The notes under the pieces are model-generated. The model was not told where the DNA came from. It worked only from the letters and a program-made list of their open reading frames with translations, and did no database searches. Below, one piece after another: positions 53,507 to 62,448 of a stretch of 64,000 bases of DNA. A program made the translations under genes and the position numbers. Each line of letters opens with the position of its first letter. The stretch's first letter is position 1. Source of the DNA: an uncultured Parvularculaceae bacterium (lineage in GTDB: Bacteria; Pseudomonadota; Alphaproteobacteria; Caulobacterales; Parvularculaceae); NCBI GenBank assembly GCA_913055785.1, contig CAJXLJ010000008.1:1-64000 (forward strand). Direction: 5' to 3'.

Positions 53507-54036
53507 ACCGTCAAAGGGCGCATGTGCGGCGCGCTGGCCCTGATGATGCGCAAGAGCTGAGTCGTATCGGACGCACGACCTATATCGCTCACTTCGCCAA
53601 TATCTGGTCACGCGACTTGCTATGCCAAAGAGTAGATGCGCACTTTTCCGAAGCGCGCATGCTCGACAAGATAGCGGATCCGCATTGTCGCGCGTTCCTG
53701 GCCGGTATTGATGATGAAATTGTCGGCTACGCAATGCTCCATCTGGGTGAAAGATGTTCGGCGCGCCCAGAAACGTACGCAAGCGAAATCAGCAAGCTCT
53801 ATCTCCTGCCGGCGGGCATTCGGATAGGGCTGGGCGCACGCATGCTGCGTGAGGCGTGTGCGGCGGCGTGCGAATACGGCCCCCCCAATCTTTGGCTCCG
53901 GATGGTGCGCCGCAAAGATAATGCATTCCGATTTTACCAATCAAACGGTTTCGCCGTCATTGGCGAGCAAGTGTTTGAAACAGATATTATGGATGTGGGG
54001 TATTGGATCATGTTTAGGTCGGAAGCCGAAAGATGA
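53503..54036 (+). CDS. GNAT family N-acetyltransferase
   Basis: This encodes 177 residues with a GNAT fold: HVRRAGPDDAQELSRIGRTTYIAHF at the start, ASEISKLYLLPAGIRIGLGARMLREACAAACEYG (acetyl-CoA-binding motif A), and DNAFRFYQSNGFAVIGEQVF (motif B). The substrate is unknown. The ATG overlaps the ICL-like stop by 4 bases, so it is the last gene of the AraC-headed group. Confidence 0.87.
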   Translation: MNRQRAHVRRAGPDDAQELSRIGRTTYIAHFANIWSRDLLCQRVDAHFSEARMLDKIADPHCRAFLAGIDDEIVGYAMLHLGERCSARPETYASEISKLYLLPAGIRIGLGARMLREACAAACEYGPPNLWLRMVRRKDNAFRFYQSNGFAVIGEQVFETDIMDVGYWIMFRSEAER

Positions 54037-54123
54037 TCTTAGACCTGCCGGCGTGAAAATCGGCTGATTCTCAAAGGTTGATTTTGACTGTTGCCAGAAT
54101 GTGCAAATCAGAACGGGAGAAAA

Positions 54124-54831
54124 TTACTCCGGCGCATCAGGGCTCTTGTCAGAAACAGACGGAATGCCATGTTCTACAGCGCGCGTAACCATTGAGAGGT
54201 GGACACGCATCGCGCGCCCAGCGAACTCGGGATCACCCGTTTTGATCGCATCGACAATTCGCTGATGTTCTTTTAGCGTTGCATAGGGGCGGCCCGATTC
54301 CCAAAGGGTTTTGAAGCGCGGCCGGTCCATAAGAGCGCGACATGTATCAAGGAGGCGGTGTACTCTCGGCGCTGAAAGCACGGAGTGAAGCGTCGCATGG
54401 AAGTCCTCGTCAAGATTGTCGAGCCAGGCGACGTCATTGCGCTCAAGCGCGGCTGCTTGCTCGGCAAGATTGGCGTCGAGCGCCTTCAGTAGTTCTTCTT
54501 TATCTTGAAGAATTGCGATTCTTCGGGCTGCCTCGACCTCCAACCCGGTTCTGATAAACATGCTTTCGCGAATGTCTTCGGGGCGAATGGGCGAAACAAA
54601 ACTGCCGCTTTGAGGGACAACATCAACAAGTCCTTCTTCTGAGAGTCTCGCAATGGCGTCACTTACCGGCGCGCGCGACACGCCCAGTTCATCAGCGATT
54701 TCGACTTTCGGAAGGCGGGAGCCCGGCGGAAGCTCCATTTCGCGAATGCGTTTTCGCAGGATCTGATAGACCCGTTCCGTTTTTGACTGCTCGTTTGTGG
54801 AGCCAAGTTGTTTTGTGGCTGTTATCTGCAT
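54124..54831 (-). CDS. GntR family regulator, FadR subfamily
   Basis: This encodes 235 residues. The N-terminal winged helix is KVEIADELGVSRAPVSDAIARLSEEGLVDVVPQSGSFVSPI. The FCD ligand domain has DEDFHATLHSVLSAPRV, then LKEHQRIVDAIKTGD with the His used for metal/ligand. FCD regulators bind organic acids. It faces away from the MFS gene; four near-identical palindromes in its own promoter region and before the alcohol dehydrogenase gene are its likely targets. ATG at 54831 was preferred to 54855 because the extension is not conserved-looking. Confidence 0.87.
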   Translation of the reverse strand: MQITATKQLGSTNEQSKTERVYQILRKRIREMELPPGSRLPKVEIADELGVSRAPVSDAIARLSEEGLVDVVPQSGSFVSPIRPEDIRESMFIRTGLEVEAARRIAILQDKEELLKALDANLAEQAAALERNDVAWLDNLDEDFHATLHSVLSAPRVHRLLDTCRALMDRPRFKTLWESGRPYATLKEHQRIVDAIKTGDPEFAGRAMRVHLSMVTRAVEHGIPSVSDKSPDAPE

Positions 54832-54943
54832 TGTCCCGCCGGCTGGCTTATGCACCGATTTCGCCCTGCCGCGAATTGCGGTCTGCGACTAACCGTTTGC
54901 ATTTTCGTGTTTGTCAGCAATAGGTTGTTTTCATTAAGTAAAA

Positions 54944-54955
54944 CTAACATGACAG
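54944..54955. promoter_or_regulatory. GntR operator-like palindrome 1
   Basis: CTAACATGACAG matches the perfect form CTAACATGTTAG (58154) in 10 of 12 positions. It lies about 113 bases upstream of the gntR start, suited to autoregulation. Confidence 0.55.
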
Positions 54956-55113
54956 CAGAACCGTCCGCAACGACCAAAACCTCCGGGCTTGGTGTTTTGT
55001 GCGGAGGTTAAGGGCTGGTTAGAATGTTACGTAGCGTCGAAGCGGCTCTGGTTGCTCAGTCTGGTGGCTGTTTTGCGCGTTATATGGCCGTGCGCCGGCT
55101 TGTTTGGTCACGA

Positions 55114-55125
55114 GTAACATGTTAG
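55114..55125. promoter_or_regulatory. GntR operator-like palindrome 2
   Basis: GTAACATGTTAG matches the perfect CTAACATGTTAG in 11 of 12 positions. It lies about 212 bases upstream of the MFS transporter start. Confidence 0.6.
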
Positions 55126-55337
55126 TTGTGGCTGGTAAAAGACGTTCATAAAGAAAAAGGCATTCATTCTGCTCACAGGCGATTGGCGCCAGCGCGCAAA
55201 TAGGCCTTGGCCTAGCGGCGCTGTCAGCTGGTTTTTCATCTGCGATTGATATGGCGGATTGTCGCCGAAAGGTTACGCAGATCAGACCAGACTGAACTCA
55301 ATCCAATTTAGAAACGCGGAATGAATGTAGGCGAGGA

Positions 55338-56801
55338 ATGGTTGCAACGGGCGTTGATACTGTTGGCGGCGCGGTTACAGCGGGCTCTGCGCAGCCGTTG
55401 AGTGACCGGCGGAGTCAGCTTTCCTGGGCCATGTTTGAGTTCGCGCGAACCCCTTATGTGGGACTCGTGGCGATGTTCGTGTTTGCGCCGTATTTTGCCG
55501 GCGTTGTTGTGGGCGACCCGGTGCATGGACAAGAAGTCTGGGGGATTTCAAATACAATAGCCGGGCTATGCATAGCGCTACTGGCGCCGTTTTTCGGTGC
55601 GATTGCCGACAGACTGGGACGGCGCAAGCCATGGCTTATTACGATTGTCGCCATAATGGCCCCGTGCTGCTTTCTTCTATGGTTTGCAATGCCATTAGGC
55701 ATGGGCGGCTTGCCTATAGTTTATGTTGCTGCGCTGGTCATTTTGCTTTCAGTGTCATTTGAATTCGGCCAAGTTTTTCACAATTCCATGCTGCCGTATA
55801 TTGCGCCGTCTCAAAACCTCGGATGGCTGTCGGGGGTTGGCGTCGCCATGGGAAATATCGGCAACCTGATCGCGATGCTGTTTGTATTGGCGTTTATTGC
55901 ACTCCCTGCCTCAAACGCTGCTGGCTTTTCATTTCTCCCTGACGCCCCGTTATTCGGTCTCAACGCGGAAGCACATGAGCACGACCGCATTGTCGGACCG
56001 ATTTCGGGTGTATGGCTTGTTCTTTTTACAATTCCGCTAATCTTGTGGACCCGCGACAGGCCTTCAACCAACACGTCCGCATCAACAGCGGTGAGGGAGG
56101 GGTTATTTCAAGTTTGGGTGACTGTTAAACGCGCGCGCGAACTTTCCAATGTCGGGCTCTATTTGCTGGCTCGAATGTTATACAACGATGGAACGACCGC
56201 CATTCTCGCCTATAGCGGCATAATTGCAGCAGGCGTGTTCAAATGGGAACTGGCTGATCTCATTTTATTTTCGATCGTGCTATCGCCTTTTACGATTGCG
56301 GGCGGTTTTGTCGGCGGTTGGCTCGACCGAAGAATTGGCTCGAAGCTCACAATTATTCTCGCCATCCTGAGCTCCTGTGTTTTTCTGATCGGCGCTGTTT
56401 CCATGACGCCTGAGAAAATATTCTTCGTTATGCCCGTCGATACTGCACAGCTGTGGTCATTCCCATATTTCCAAACATGGCCTGAAGTGCTTTTCATCGC
56501 CAATTACATGGCGCTCGGGTTCACGGTTACGATTATTTATGTGGCGAGCCGCGCTATGCTGGCTGGAATAGCGCCGGCATCCATGGTTAGTCAGTTTTTC
56601 GGGTTATACGCGTTGTCAGGAACGGCGACGGTATTTATCGGTCATGCGCTTGTTACTGTTGTTACAAGAATTTCCCATAATCAACAGGTCGGATTTTCTT
56701 CGATCCTCATCCTATTGCTCGCCGGCGCCGCTCTACTTACGCGGGTGCGGCCGGAGCGCGCCAAGGATGTTACGGCCGATACTTCCGCCTCAAATGCTTA
56801 A
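55338..56801 (+). CDS. MFS transporter (UMF1/Atg22-like)
   Basis: This encodes 487 residues with about 12 helices. Between helices 2 and 3 is the MFS A-motif version GAIADRLGRRKPWL, repeated in the second half as GGWLDRRIGSK. The unusual early segment LSWAMFEFARTPYVGLVAMFVFAPYF and the long loop before TRDRPS fit the UMF1 group. The substrate is unknown. GGCGAGGA precedes the ATG. It overlaps the hydrolase gene by 8 bases and should import the compound processed by the following enzymes. Confidence 0.85.
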   Translation: MVATGVDTVGGAVTAGSAQPLSDRRSQLSWAMFEFARTPYVGLVAMFVFAPYFAGVVVGDPVHGQEVWGISNTIAGLCIALLAPFFGAIADRLGRRKPWLITIVAIMAPCCFLLWFAMPLGMGGLPIVYVAALVILLSVSFEFGQVFHNSMLPYIAPSQNLGWLSGVGVAMGNIGNLIAMLFVLAFIALPASNAAGFSFLPDAPLFGLNAEAHEHDRIVGPISGVWLVLFTIPLILWTRDRPSTNTSASTAVREGLFQVWVTVKRARELSNVGLYLLARMLYNDGTTAILAYSGIIAAGVFKWELADLILFSIVLSPFTIAGGFVGGWLDRRIGSKLTIILAILSSCVFLIGAVSMTPEKIFFVMPVDTAQLWSFPYFQTWPEVLFIANYMALGFTVTIIYVASRAMLAGIAPASMVSQFFGLYALSGTATVFIGHALVTVVTRISHNQQVGFSSILILLLAGAALLTRVRPERAKDVTADTSASNA

Positions 56802-57702
56802 CGCCCCTAGCGACGCTTGGCAGAGCAGGCAAGTTGATGATCAAATAATCGATGCTCACGTTCATGTCTGGGAACTTGCCCGCGGCGATTATGAGTGGAT
56901 AACGCCTGAGCTTGGCCCACTCTTTCGAGATTTTAGCCTCGATGATCTTGAGCAAGCGTTAGGGGCGTCCACCGTATCACGAGTTGTACTTATTCAATGT
57001 GCTCCAAGTGAGGCAGAGACCGAATTTCTGCTTGGTATTGCTGAAGCGGCAAAGCAATGGGTCGCGGGTGTTGTCGGCTGGACTGACTTTGAATCGCCAA
57101 ATGCGCCGGAACGGATAGATGCTCTTTCAAAGAGAAAATGTCTCGTTGGTTTAAGGCCAATGGTCCAAAATATTCCTGACACAACCTGGATGTTGCAGCG
57201 AATGCTGTCGCCGGCGTTTGAGGCTGTAAGCCAATCCCAGCTCTGCTTTGACGCCCTTGTCCAGCCGCGTCACTTGCCTGTTTTGCTTGAGTTGCTTGAG
57301 AGGCACTCAGAACTCAAAGTGGTGATTGATCATTGTGCAAAGCCAGATATTCACTCTGGGGAACTTGAGCCCTGGGCCACACAAATTCGGGAAATAGCGT
57401 TGGCAACGAATGTTTTTTGCAAACTCTCAGGACTTGTCACCGAAGCAGGTATGGCGTGGGAAGCGTCTCATCTTCGGCCATACGTCGACGTGCTTTGCGA
57501 TGCATTCGGAGAGGATAGACTCATCTGGGGAAGCGATTGGCCGGTTGTAAATTATAACGCGAATTATAGCGCGTGGTTGTCCGTCGCGGCTGAGCTTACT
57601 GCAGGTATGGGGGCGGTTGCCCGGAAGAAGATATTATCAGCTAACGCTGTGCGTTTTTATGGACTTGATCACATAAAAGAGGGGGTTCGGTCTGATGAAT
57701 GA
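56794..57702 (+). CDS. Amidohydrolase-2 family hydrolase (lactonase-like)
   Basis: This encodes 302 residues in a metal-dependent TIM barrel. H-x-H is in IIDAHVHVWEL, the later His in VVIDHCAKPDI, and the Asp in IWGSDWPVVNY. This subgroup includes L-fucono/L-rhamnono-lactonases and 4-sulfomuconolactone hydrolase; it hydrolyses a C-O (lactone) bond. With the mutarotase-like gene next door (8-base overlap), a sugar-lactone substrate is plausible, though aromatic lactones also fit the dehydrogenase/ligase genes that follow. Confidence 0.85.
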   Translation: MLNAPSDAWQSRQVDDQIIDAHVHVWELARGDYEWITPELGPLFRDFSLDDLEQALGASTVSRVVLIQCAPSEAETEFLLGIAEAAKQWVAGVVGWTDFESPNAPERIDALSKRKCLVGLRPMVQNIPDTTWMLQRMLSPAFEAVSQSQLCFDALVQPRHLPVLLELLERHSELKVVIDHCAKPDIHSGELEPWATQIREIALATNVFCKLSGLVTEAGMAWEASHLRPYVDVLCDAFGEDRLIWGSDWPVVNYNANYSAWLSVAAELTAGMGAVARKKILSANAVRFYGLDHIKEGVRSDE

Positions 57703-58024
57703 ACAACTCAGAATCACTTATTTTATTGGTAAGCTTAGGGCAGGTACTGAGAGTGCTTATAAAGAATGGCATGACAATATGTCGGCTGAGATACTCGCTC
57801 TCTATAAGTCGTTCGGTATCGTCGACATTCATCTTTACAGGGAGGGGTGCGATCTCGTGATGGTTGTGGCGACGGAGCGTCACATTGATCTCGCTGCTGC
57901 GACTGTAGAAGCGCTGAATGACCCTGTGTTGGCGAAATGGGTAGGGCATTCCGCGGCGATGTTTGAAGACGACGGCGCCTGGCGACAAATGGAACGCTTT
58001 TTCGAATTTCCGAAGGCTGGGTAG
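57695..58024 (+). CDS. L-rhamnose mutarotase family protein
   Basis: This encodes 109 residues with the RhaM-type ferredoxin-like fold: SAYKEWHDNMSAEILALYKSFGIVDIHLYREGCDLVMVV, including the catalytic-region His in EWHDN. The family interconverts anomers of L-rhamnose or L-fucose. The substrate cannot be read from sequence, but the adjacent lactonase-like gene points to an L-sugar acid route. The ATG overlaps the preceding stop region by 8 bases. Confidence 0.82.
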   Translation: MNEQLRITYFIGKLRAGTESAYKEWHDNMSAEILALYKSFGIVDIHLYREGCDLVMVVATERHIDLAAATVEALNDPVLAKWVGHSAAMFEDDGAWRQMERFFEFPKAG

Positions 58025-58153
58025 CAACCTGCCGCCCGGCGTCAGTCGGTGTATGGCCTCCTAGCGGGAAGCCTCAAGTTGCTGTCCTCAGCCTCTTTCC
58101 GACCGCCTTTCTTATCGCGTCCCTTCATGGCGGGATGATTGACCTCTCTTAAA

Positions 58154-58165
58154 CTAACATGTTAG
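58154..58165. promoter_or_regulatory. GntR operator-like palindrome 3 (perfect)
   Basis: CTAACATGTTAG is a perfect 12-base palindrome, 164 bases upstream of the alcohol dehydrogenase start. It is the best-formed member of the four-site set and defines the consensus. Confidence 0.65.
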
Positions 58166-58227
58166 AAGTCGCAGCAATGAGAGCTAATGCGCCTTTTATG
58201 GGCTTAGAGGTTGGGTTGGTCGCCAAA

Positions 58228-58239
58228 ATGACATGTTAG
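58228..58239. promoter_or_regulatory. GntR operator-like palindrome 4
   Basis: ATGACATGTTAG matches the perfect palindrome in 9 of 12 positions and is centred 74 bases downstream of site 3, close to the expected promoter of the alcohol dehydrogenase operon. Confidence 0.55.
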
Positions 58240-58328
58240 ACCGAGGGCGCCTTACATAGGCGCTGCACTAAAGTGGCTGCGGTAATCACCAAAAATAGCA
58301 GCGAGCCAAATCGTTGCCGGAGGAACAA

Positions 58329-59435
58329 ATGACTGAAACAAAAGCTGCAGTTGTTAGAGAGCAGCACGGTAAATTCGTGCTGGAAGACGTGTGTCTTGAA
58401 ACGCCGCGTGACAATGAAGTTCTTGTGCGGATCAAGGGTGTAGGCATGTGCCATACGGACCTTGTCGTTCGAGACCAAGTGTTTCCAACGCCTCTTCCGG
58501 CCGTGCTCGGCCATGAAGGCGCGGGCGTCGTTGAAGAGGTCGGCGCTAAAGTTACGAAAGTCGCTCCCGGCGATCATGTGGTTCTTAGCTTTGCAAGTTG
58601 CGGGGAATGTCAAAACTGCAAGCAGGGTCTTTATGGATATTGCCCTGATCTGTTTGGGCGTAACTTTAGCGGAGCAAGACCTGATGGATCAACGCCGTGT
58701 TGCGATAGCAAAGGGGATTCACTTAGCGCCTATTTCTTCGCGCAGAGTTCATTTGCAGGTTATGCGATCGCCAGCGAAAAAAATGTTGTAAAAATACGAA
58801 AAGATGTCCCGGTAGAGCTGATGGGTCCGCTGGGCTGCGGCATTCAGACAGGCGCCGGCGCCGTCATGAACTCGCTAAACCCGCGGGCGGGGGAGACTAT
58901 CGCCATATTCGGCGCTGGATCCGTAGGAATGGCAGCTGTGATGGCCGCCAAAGCCGCCGGATGCGCGCAGATCATAGTCGCAGACATAAACAATAGCCGT
59001 CTTGAGCAGGCAAAAGAATTCGGCGCTACCGGTGTTGTTAACTCCAAGTCTGATGATCCGGTCGCCGCTATTCAAGAAATGACGAATGGCGAAGGCGTTC
59101 AATATTCGCTTGAGTGCACAGGCCTCCCTGAAGTTGTGCGCCAAGCTGTAGACAGTCTCAGATTGACGGGGGTTTGCGGAGTCATCGGCGTCGCGCCGCT
59201 CGGAACAGAAGTCAAACTTGATATGAATGGCATACTTTTCGGGCGCACCATCCGCGGCGTTATTGAAGGCGACAGTATTCCCGACATCTTTATTCCCCGA
59301 TTGATTGAGTTGTGGCGTCAGGGGCGGTTTCCATTCGATAAGCTTGTGAAATTTTACCCGCTTTCTGAAATAAACAAGGCTGCTGAAGACTCAGAAGCCG
59401 GTAAAGTGTTCAAAGCCATCCTTCAGCCGGAATGA
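58329..59435 (+). CDS. Zinc-dependent alcohol dehydrogenase (aryl-alcohol type)
   Basis: This is a medium-chain dehydrogenase of 368 residues. Catalytic zinc: GMCHTDLV and GHEGAGVVEEVG; structural zinc Cys4: FASCGECQNCKQGLYGYC. The Rossmann fold follows at IFGAGSVGMAAVMAAKAAGC with Asp at the end of beta-2 (VADINNSRLE), so NAD+ is preferred. It resembles benzyl/geraniol-type alcohol dehydrogenases. GGAGGAAC precedes the ATG. First gene of the dehydrogenase, CoA ligase and aldehyde dehydrogenase operon. Confidence 0.9.
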   Translation: MTETKAAVVREQHGKFVLEDVCLETPRDNEVLVRIKGVGMCHTDLVVRDQVFPTPLPAVLGHEGAGVVEEVGAKVTKVAPGDHVVLSFASCGECQNCKQGLYGYCPDLFGRNFSGARPDGSTPCCDSKGDSLSAYFFAQSSFAGYAIASEKNVVKIRKDVPVELMGPLGCGIQTGAGAVMNSLNPRAGETIAIFGAGSVGMAAVMAAKAAGCAQIIVADINNSRLEQAKEFGATGVVNSKSDDPVAAIQEMTNGEGVQYSLECTGLPEVVRQAVDSLRLTGVCGVIGVAPLGTEVKLDMNGILFGRTIRGVIEGDSIPDIFIPRLIELWRQGRFPFDKLVKFYPLSEINKAAEDSEAGKVFKAILQPE

Positions 59436-59478
59436 CAACCGAAGTCGTCATAAGCCGCGCCAAGCGGGCATCAACAAT

Positions 59479-60984
59479 ATGATACGGAATAGTGTTGCAG
59501 ATATCGTTGCGCTTGGCGCGGTTGAATACGGCAAGAAAGCGGCGCTGATTATTGGCGAACAGGTAGTATCATATACTGAACTAGATGCGCTTTGTGGGGC
59601 GTTTGCGGCGGGCTTGCATGAAGACGGTTTAACGCCCGGTGATCGTGTAACGCTTTATGGAGCAAATTGCCTTGAGTGGGTGGTGGCTTTCCACGGAACG
59701 ATCCGTGCCGGCGGCGTCATCAATCCCGTCAACATGATGCTGACGGCTGATGAGATTGACTATGTCGTCAGAGATTGCGGTGCGGCGTTTGTCTATGTTG
59801 AAGATGGCAAATACCCTGAAGTTTCCAGGCTTTCATCAATTGAAACATTGAAAGCGGTCAAGAGATTTTCAGATGTGCTGGCAATTGATACGAAAAGCGT
59901 CACCGGGAAGGCGAGGGAGACAGTAAACAGTTCAGCCGACGCACTCTGCATGATCGGCTACACATCCGGTACTACAGGGCATCCGAAAGGCGCGATGCTT
60001 TCAAATCAAAGCGTTCTCATGAACGCTCAATTTACGGCGCTGATGCATGGGCGAAATTCTGACGATATTGTCGTCTCGGCGCTGCCTCTGTCCCATGTCT
60101 ATGGCAACGTTGTCATGAATTCAGTATTACTGACTGGCGGAGCGCTGGTTCTTCATAGCGCATTCGGTGCGGACGCTATTCTCCAATCTATCAGTCATTG
60201 GCGCGCGACAATCTTCGAAGGCGTTCCAACAATGTATTACTATTTGTTGGACTGCCTTGAAGGAGCTCGCGCCGACTTATCGTCATTGCGTTTGTGCACA
60301 GTAGGCGGGCAGACCATGCCGGTTGCAAAAATGCAGCTTGCGGAAGAAGTCTTTGATTGCCCCCTGATCGAACTTTGGGGAATGACGGAAATTGCAGGCC
60401 TCGGGACAACTCATCCCTATATGGGGCCATATCGCCATGGTTCGATTGGCGTCGCGCTTCCATTCTGTGAAACGCGCATTGTGTCAACGGAAAACGCCCA
60501 ACAAGAACTCAAACCCGGAGAGATTGGTGAGCTGCTATTTCGCGGCCCGCTTGTAATGATAGGGTACTACAACAAAGAAGAAGCAACGCGTGAAGCGATT
60601 GATGCTGAAGGCTGGCTTCATACTGGAGATGTCGCGCAGATAGATGAAAGAGGTTTCATCCATATTGTCGACCGTAAAAAAGACATGATCTTAACGGCGG
60701 GTTACAATATTTATCCCGCCGAACTTGAGCGTGTTATCGCTACTCACCCGGCAGTCTCCATGTCCGCGGTCGGTGGGGTGCCGGATTCGCAAAAAGGAGA
60801 GATCCCCAAAGCTTATATTGTTTTGAAGGAAGGCGCATACGTCGGCGAGGATGAGATTATTGCACACTGTCGTAAAAGCCTGGCTGCTTACAAAGTTCCG
60901 CGTGCGGTAAAATTTGTTGATGATCTGCCGAAAACTAGTTCTGGAAAAATCATGCGACGCGCTTTGCGCGAACTTGACGCATGA
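59479..60984 (+). CDS. Acyl-CoA synthetase (AMP-binding)
   Basis: This encodes 501 residues of the ANL superfamily. The phosphate loop is MIGYTSGTTGHPKGAML, followed by LWGMTEIAGLG, the hinge GWLHTGDVAQIDERGFIHIVDRKKDMIL and the C-terminal catalytic Lys in KTSSGKIMRRALR. It activates a carboxylic acid to its CoA thioester with ATP. Located between an alcohol and an aldehyde dehydrogenase, it would accept the acid they produce. Confidence 0.92.
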   Translation: MIRNSVADIVALGAVEYGKKAALIIGEQVVSYTELDALCGAFAAGLHEDGLTPGDRVTLYGANCLEWVVAFHGTIRAGGVINPVNMMLTADEIDYVVRDCGAAFVYVEDGKYPEVSRLSSIETLKAVKRFSDVLAIDTKSVTGKARETVNSSADALCMIGYTSGTTGHPKGAMLSNQSVLMNAQFTALMHGRNSDDIVVSALPLSHVYGNVVMNSVLLTGGALVLHSAFGADAILQSISHWRATIFEGVPTMYYYLLDCLEGARADLSSLRLCTVGGQTMPVAKMQLAEEVFDCPLIELWGMTEIAGLGTTHPYMGPYRHGSIGVALPFCETRIVSTENAQQELKPGEIGELLFRGPLVMIGYYNKEEATREAIDAEGWLHTGDVAQIDERGFIHIVDRKKDMILTAGYNIYPAELERVIATHPAVSMSAVGGVPDSQKGEIPKAYIVLKEGAYVGEDEIIAHCRKSLAAYKVPRAVKFVDDLPKTSSGKIMRRALRELDA

Positions 60985-61011
60985 CATGTGCATGACGAGA
61001 AGGAGAAAATA

Positions 61012-62448
61012 ATGACTCGTTTCTATGAAGATTTTACCATGACAATTGATGGTGAGCCCGCCACGTCCGACAAGACTTTTGATGCGATCAATCCAGCAAA
61101 TGAAAAGCCAATTGCACAAGTTCCGGACGCAAGCCGTGAGCAGTTGGAGTCGGCTGTAGCGGCGGCGAAAGGCGCCTTTCCCGCTTGGAGCGCAACACCG
61201 CTTTCCGAACGACAGAAACTGGTCGCAAAGCTGGGCGATGTCATTGAGGCGAATACGGAAGACTTCATTCGACTTTTGACCATGGAGCAAGGAAAGGCTC
61301 GAGCCGGCGCCGAATGGGAGATTGGCGGTAGCGCCGCCTGGTGCAGAGAAATAGCTAAGCAGGAGCTTAAGACAGAAACTGTTGAAGACGATGGGCATAG
61401 AACTGTTGAAGTACAGCGTACGCCGTTAGGCGTCGTCGGCGGTATTACGCCCTGGAATTTTCCGTTATTACTGGCGATCTGGAAAATTGCGCCGGCGCTT
61501 GTAGCCGGCAATACAATGGTATTGAAGCCGTCGCCTTATACGCCGTTATGCACGCTGAAATTTGGAGAGTTGACGCGGGATATTCTGCCTAAAGGCGTAT
61601 TGAATATTGTCTCCGGCGGAAACGAACTCGGTGCGTGGATCACGCAGCATCCTGAAATCAGAAAGATTAGCTTCACAGGTTCAACGGCGACTGGCCGTAA
61701 GATCATGGAGTCTGCGTCGGGAAGCCTTAAGCGTATAACGCTGGAGCTTGGCGGCAACGATCCGGCGATCGTACTCCCTGATGTTGACGTAAAGGCTATG
61801 GCGAAGGAACTGTTCTGGGCTGCATTTCAAAATAGCGCGCAGTTTTGCGTTGCGGCGAAGCGGATTTATATTCACGAAGATATTTATGATGAAATGGCTG
61901 AGGCGCTTGTCGATTACGCCAAGACGGTGAAAGTCGGCGATGGGTTAGAGCAGGGCACAGACCTCGGGCCCATTCAAAATTCAATGCAATTCGACAAGCT
62001 CAAGAATCTTCTGGCGGACAGTAAAGAGAACAATCACAAATTTCTGCTTGGCGGAGATATTGGCGCTGGGCCGGGATATTTCGTGCCGGTGACGATTATC
62101 GATAATCCGCCCGAAGAAAGCCGTGTCGTAGTGGAAGAGGCTTTTGGCCCTGTGCTTCCGCTTTTAAAATTCAAAAATATCGACGAGGTTATTAATCGCG
62201 CAAACAATACGGAATATGGGCTTGCTGCATCGGTATGGGGGAGAGACGTCAGCGCCGCACGTAAAGTCGCCGATCGCCTTGAGGCGGGAACGATTTGGAT
62301 CAATGAGATCCACACATTCTCGCCCCACGTTGTGTTTGGAGGCCATAAGCAATCGGGCATTGGCGTTGAGAATTCTCTGGAAGGCCTGGCCGAATACACC
62401 AATGTAAGAACTGTCGTCACCAATCGAGCGGCGCCGACAAGCGTTTAA
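61012..62448 (+). CDS. NAD(P)-dependent aldehyde dehydrogenase
   Basis: This encodes 478 residues. The ALDH hallmarks are GGITPWNFPLLLAIWKIAPALVAGN-type cofactor region, SFTGSTATGRKIM, the general-base Glu in ITLELGGNDP, and the catalytic Cys in NSAQFCVAAKRIYI. It oxidises an aldehyde to an acid and completes an alcohol-aldehyde-acid-CoA sequence with its two upstream neighbours. AGAAGGAG precedes the start. It converges on the next gene; the two stop codons nearly meet. Confidence 0.93.
   Translation: MTRFYEDFTMTIDGEPATSDKTFDAINPANEKPIAQVPDASREQLESAVAAAKGAFPAWSATPLSERQKLVAKLGDVIEANTEDFIRLLTMEQGKARAGAEWEIGGSAAWCREIAKQELKTETVEDDGHRTVEVQRTPLGVVGGITPWNFPLLLAIWKIAPALVAGNTMVLKPSPYTPLCTLKFGELTRDILPKGVLNIVSGGNELGAWITQHPEIRKISFTGSTATGRKIMESASGSLKRITLELGGNDPAIVLPDVDVKAMAKELFWAAFQNSAQFCVAAKRIYIHEDIYDEMAEALVDYAKTVKVGDGLEQGTDLGPIQNSMQFDKLKNLLADSKENNHKFLLGGDIGAGPGYFVPVTIIDNPPEESRVVVEEAFGPVLPLLKFKNIDEVINRANNTEYGLAASVWGRDVSAARKVADRLEAGTIWINEIHTFSPHVVFGGHKQSGIGVENSLEGLAEYTNVRTVVTNRAAPTSV

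Larger units (their letters stand above)
54832..55337. promoter_or_regulatory. Divergent control region of the GntR regulator and MFS operon
   Basis: This 506-base region between the divergent gntR and MFS genes carries two operator-like palindromes, at 54944 and 55114. The remaining sequence shows no coding frame or RNA gene that I can support. Confidence 0.5.
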
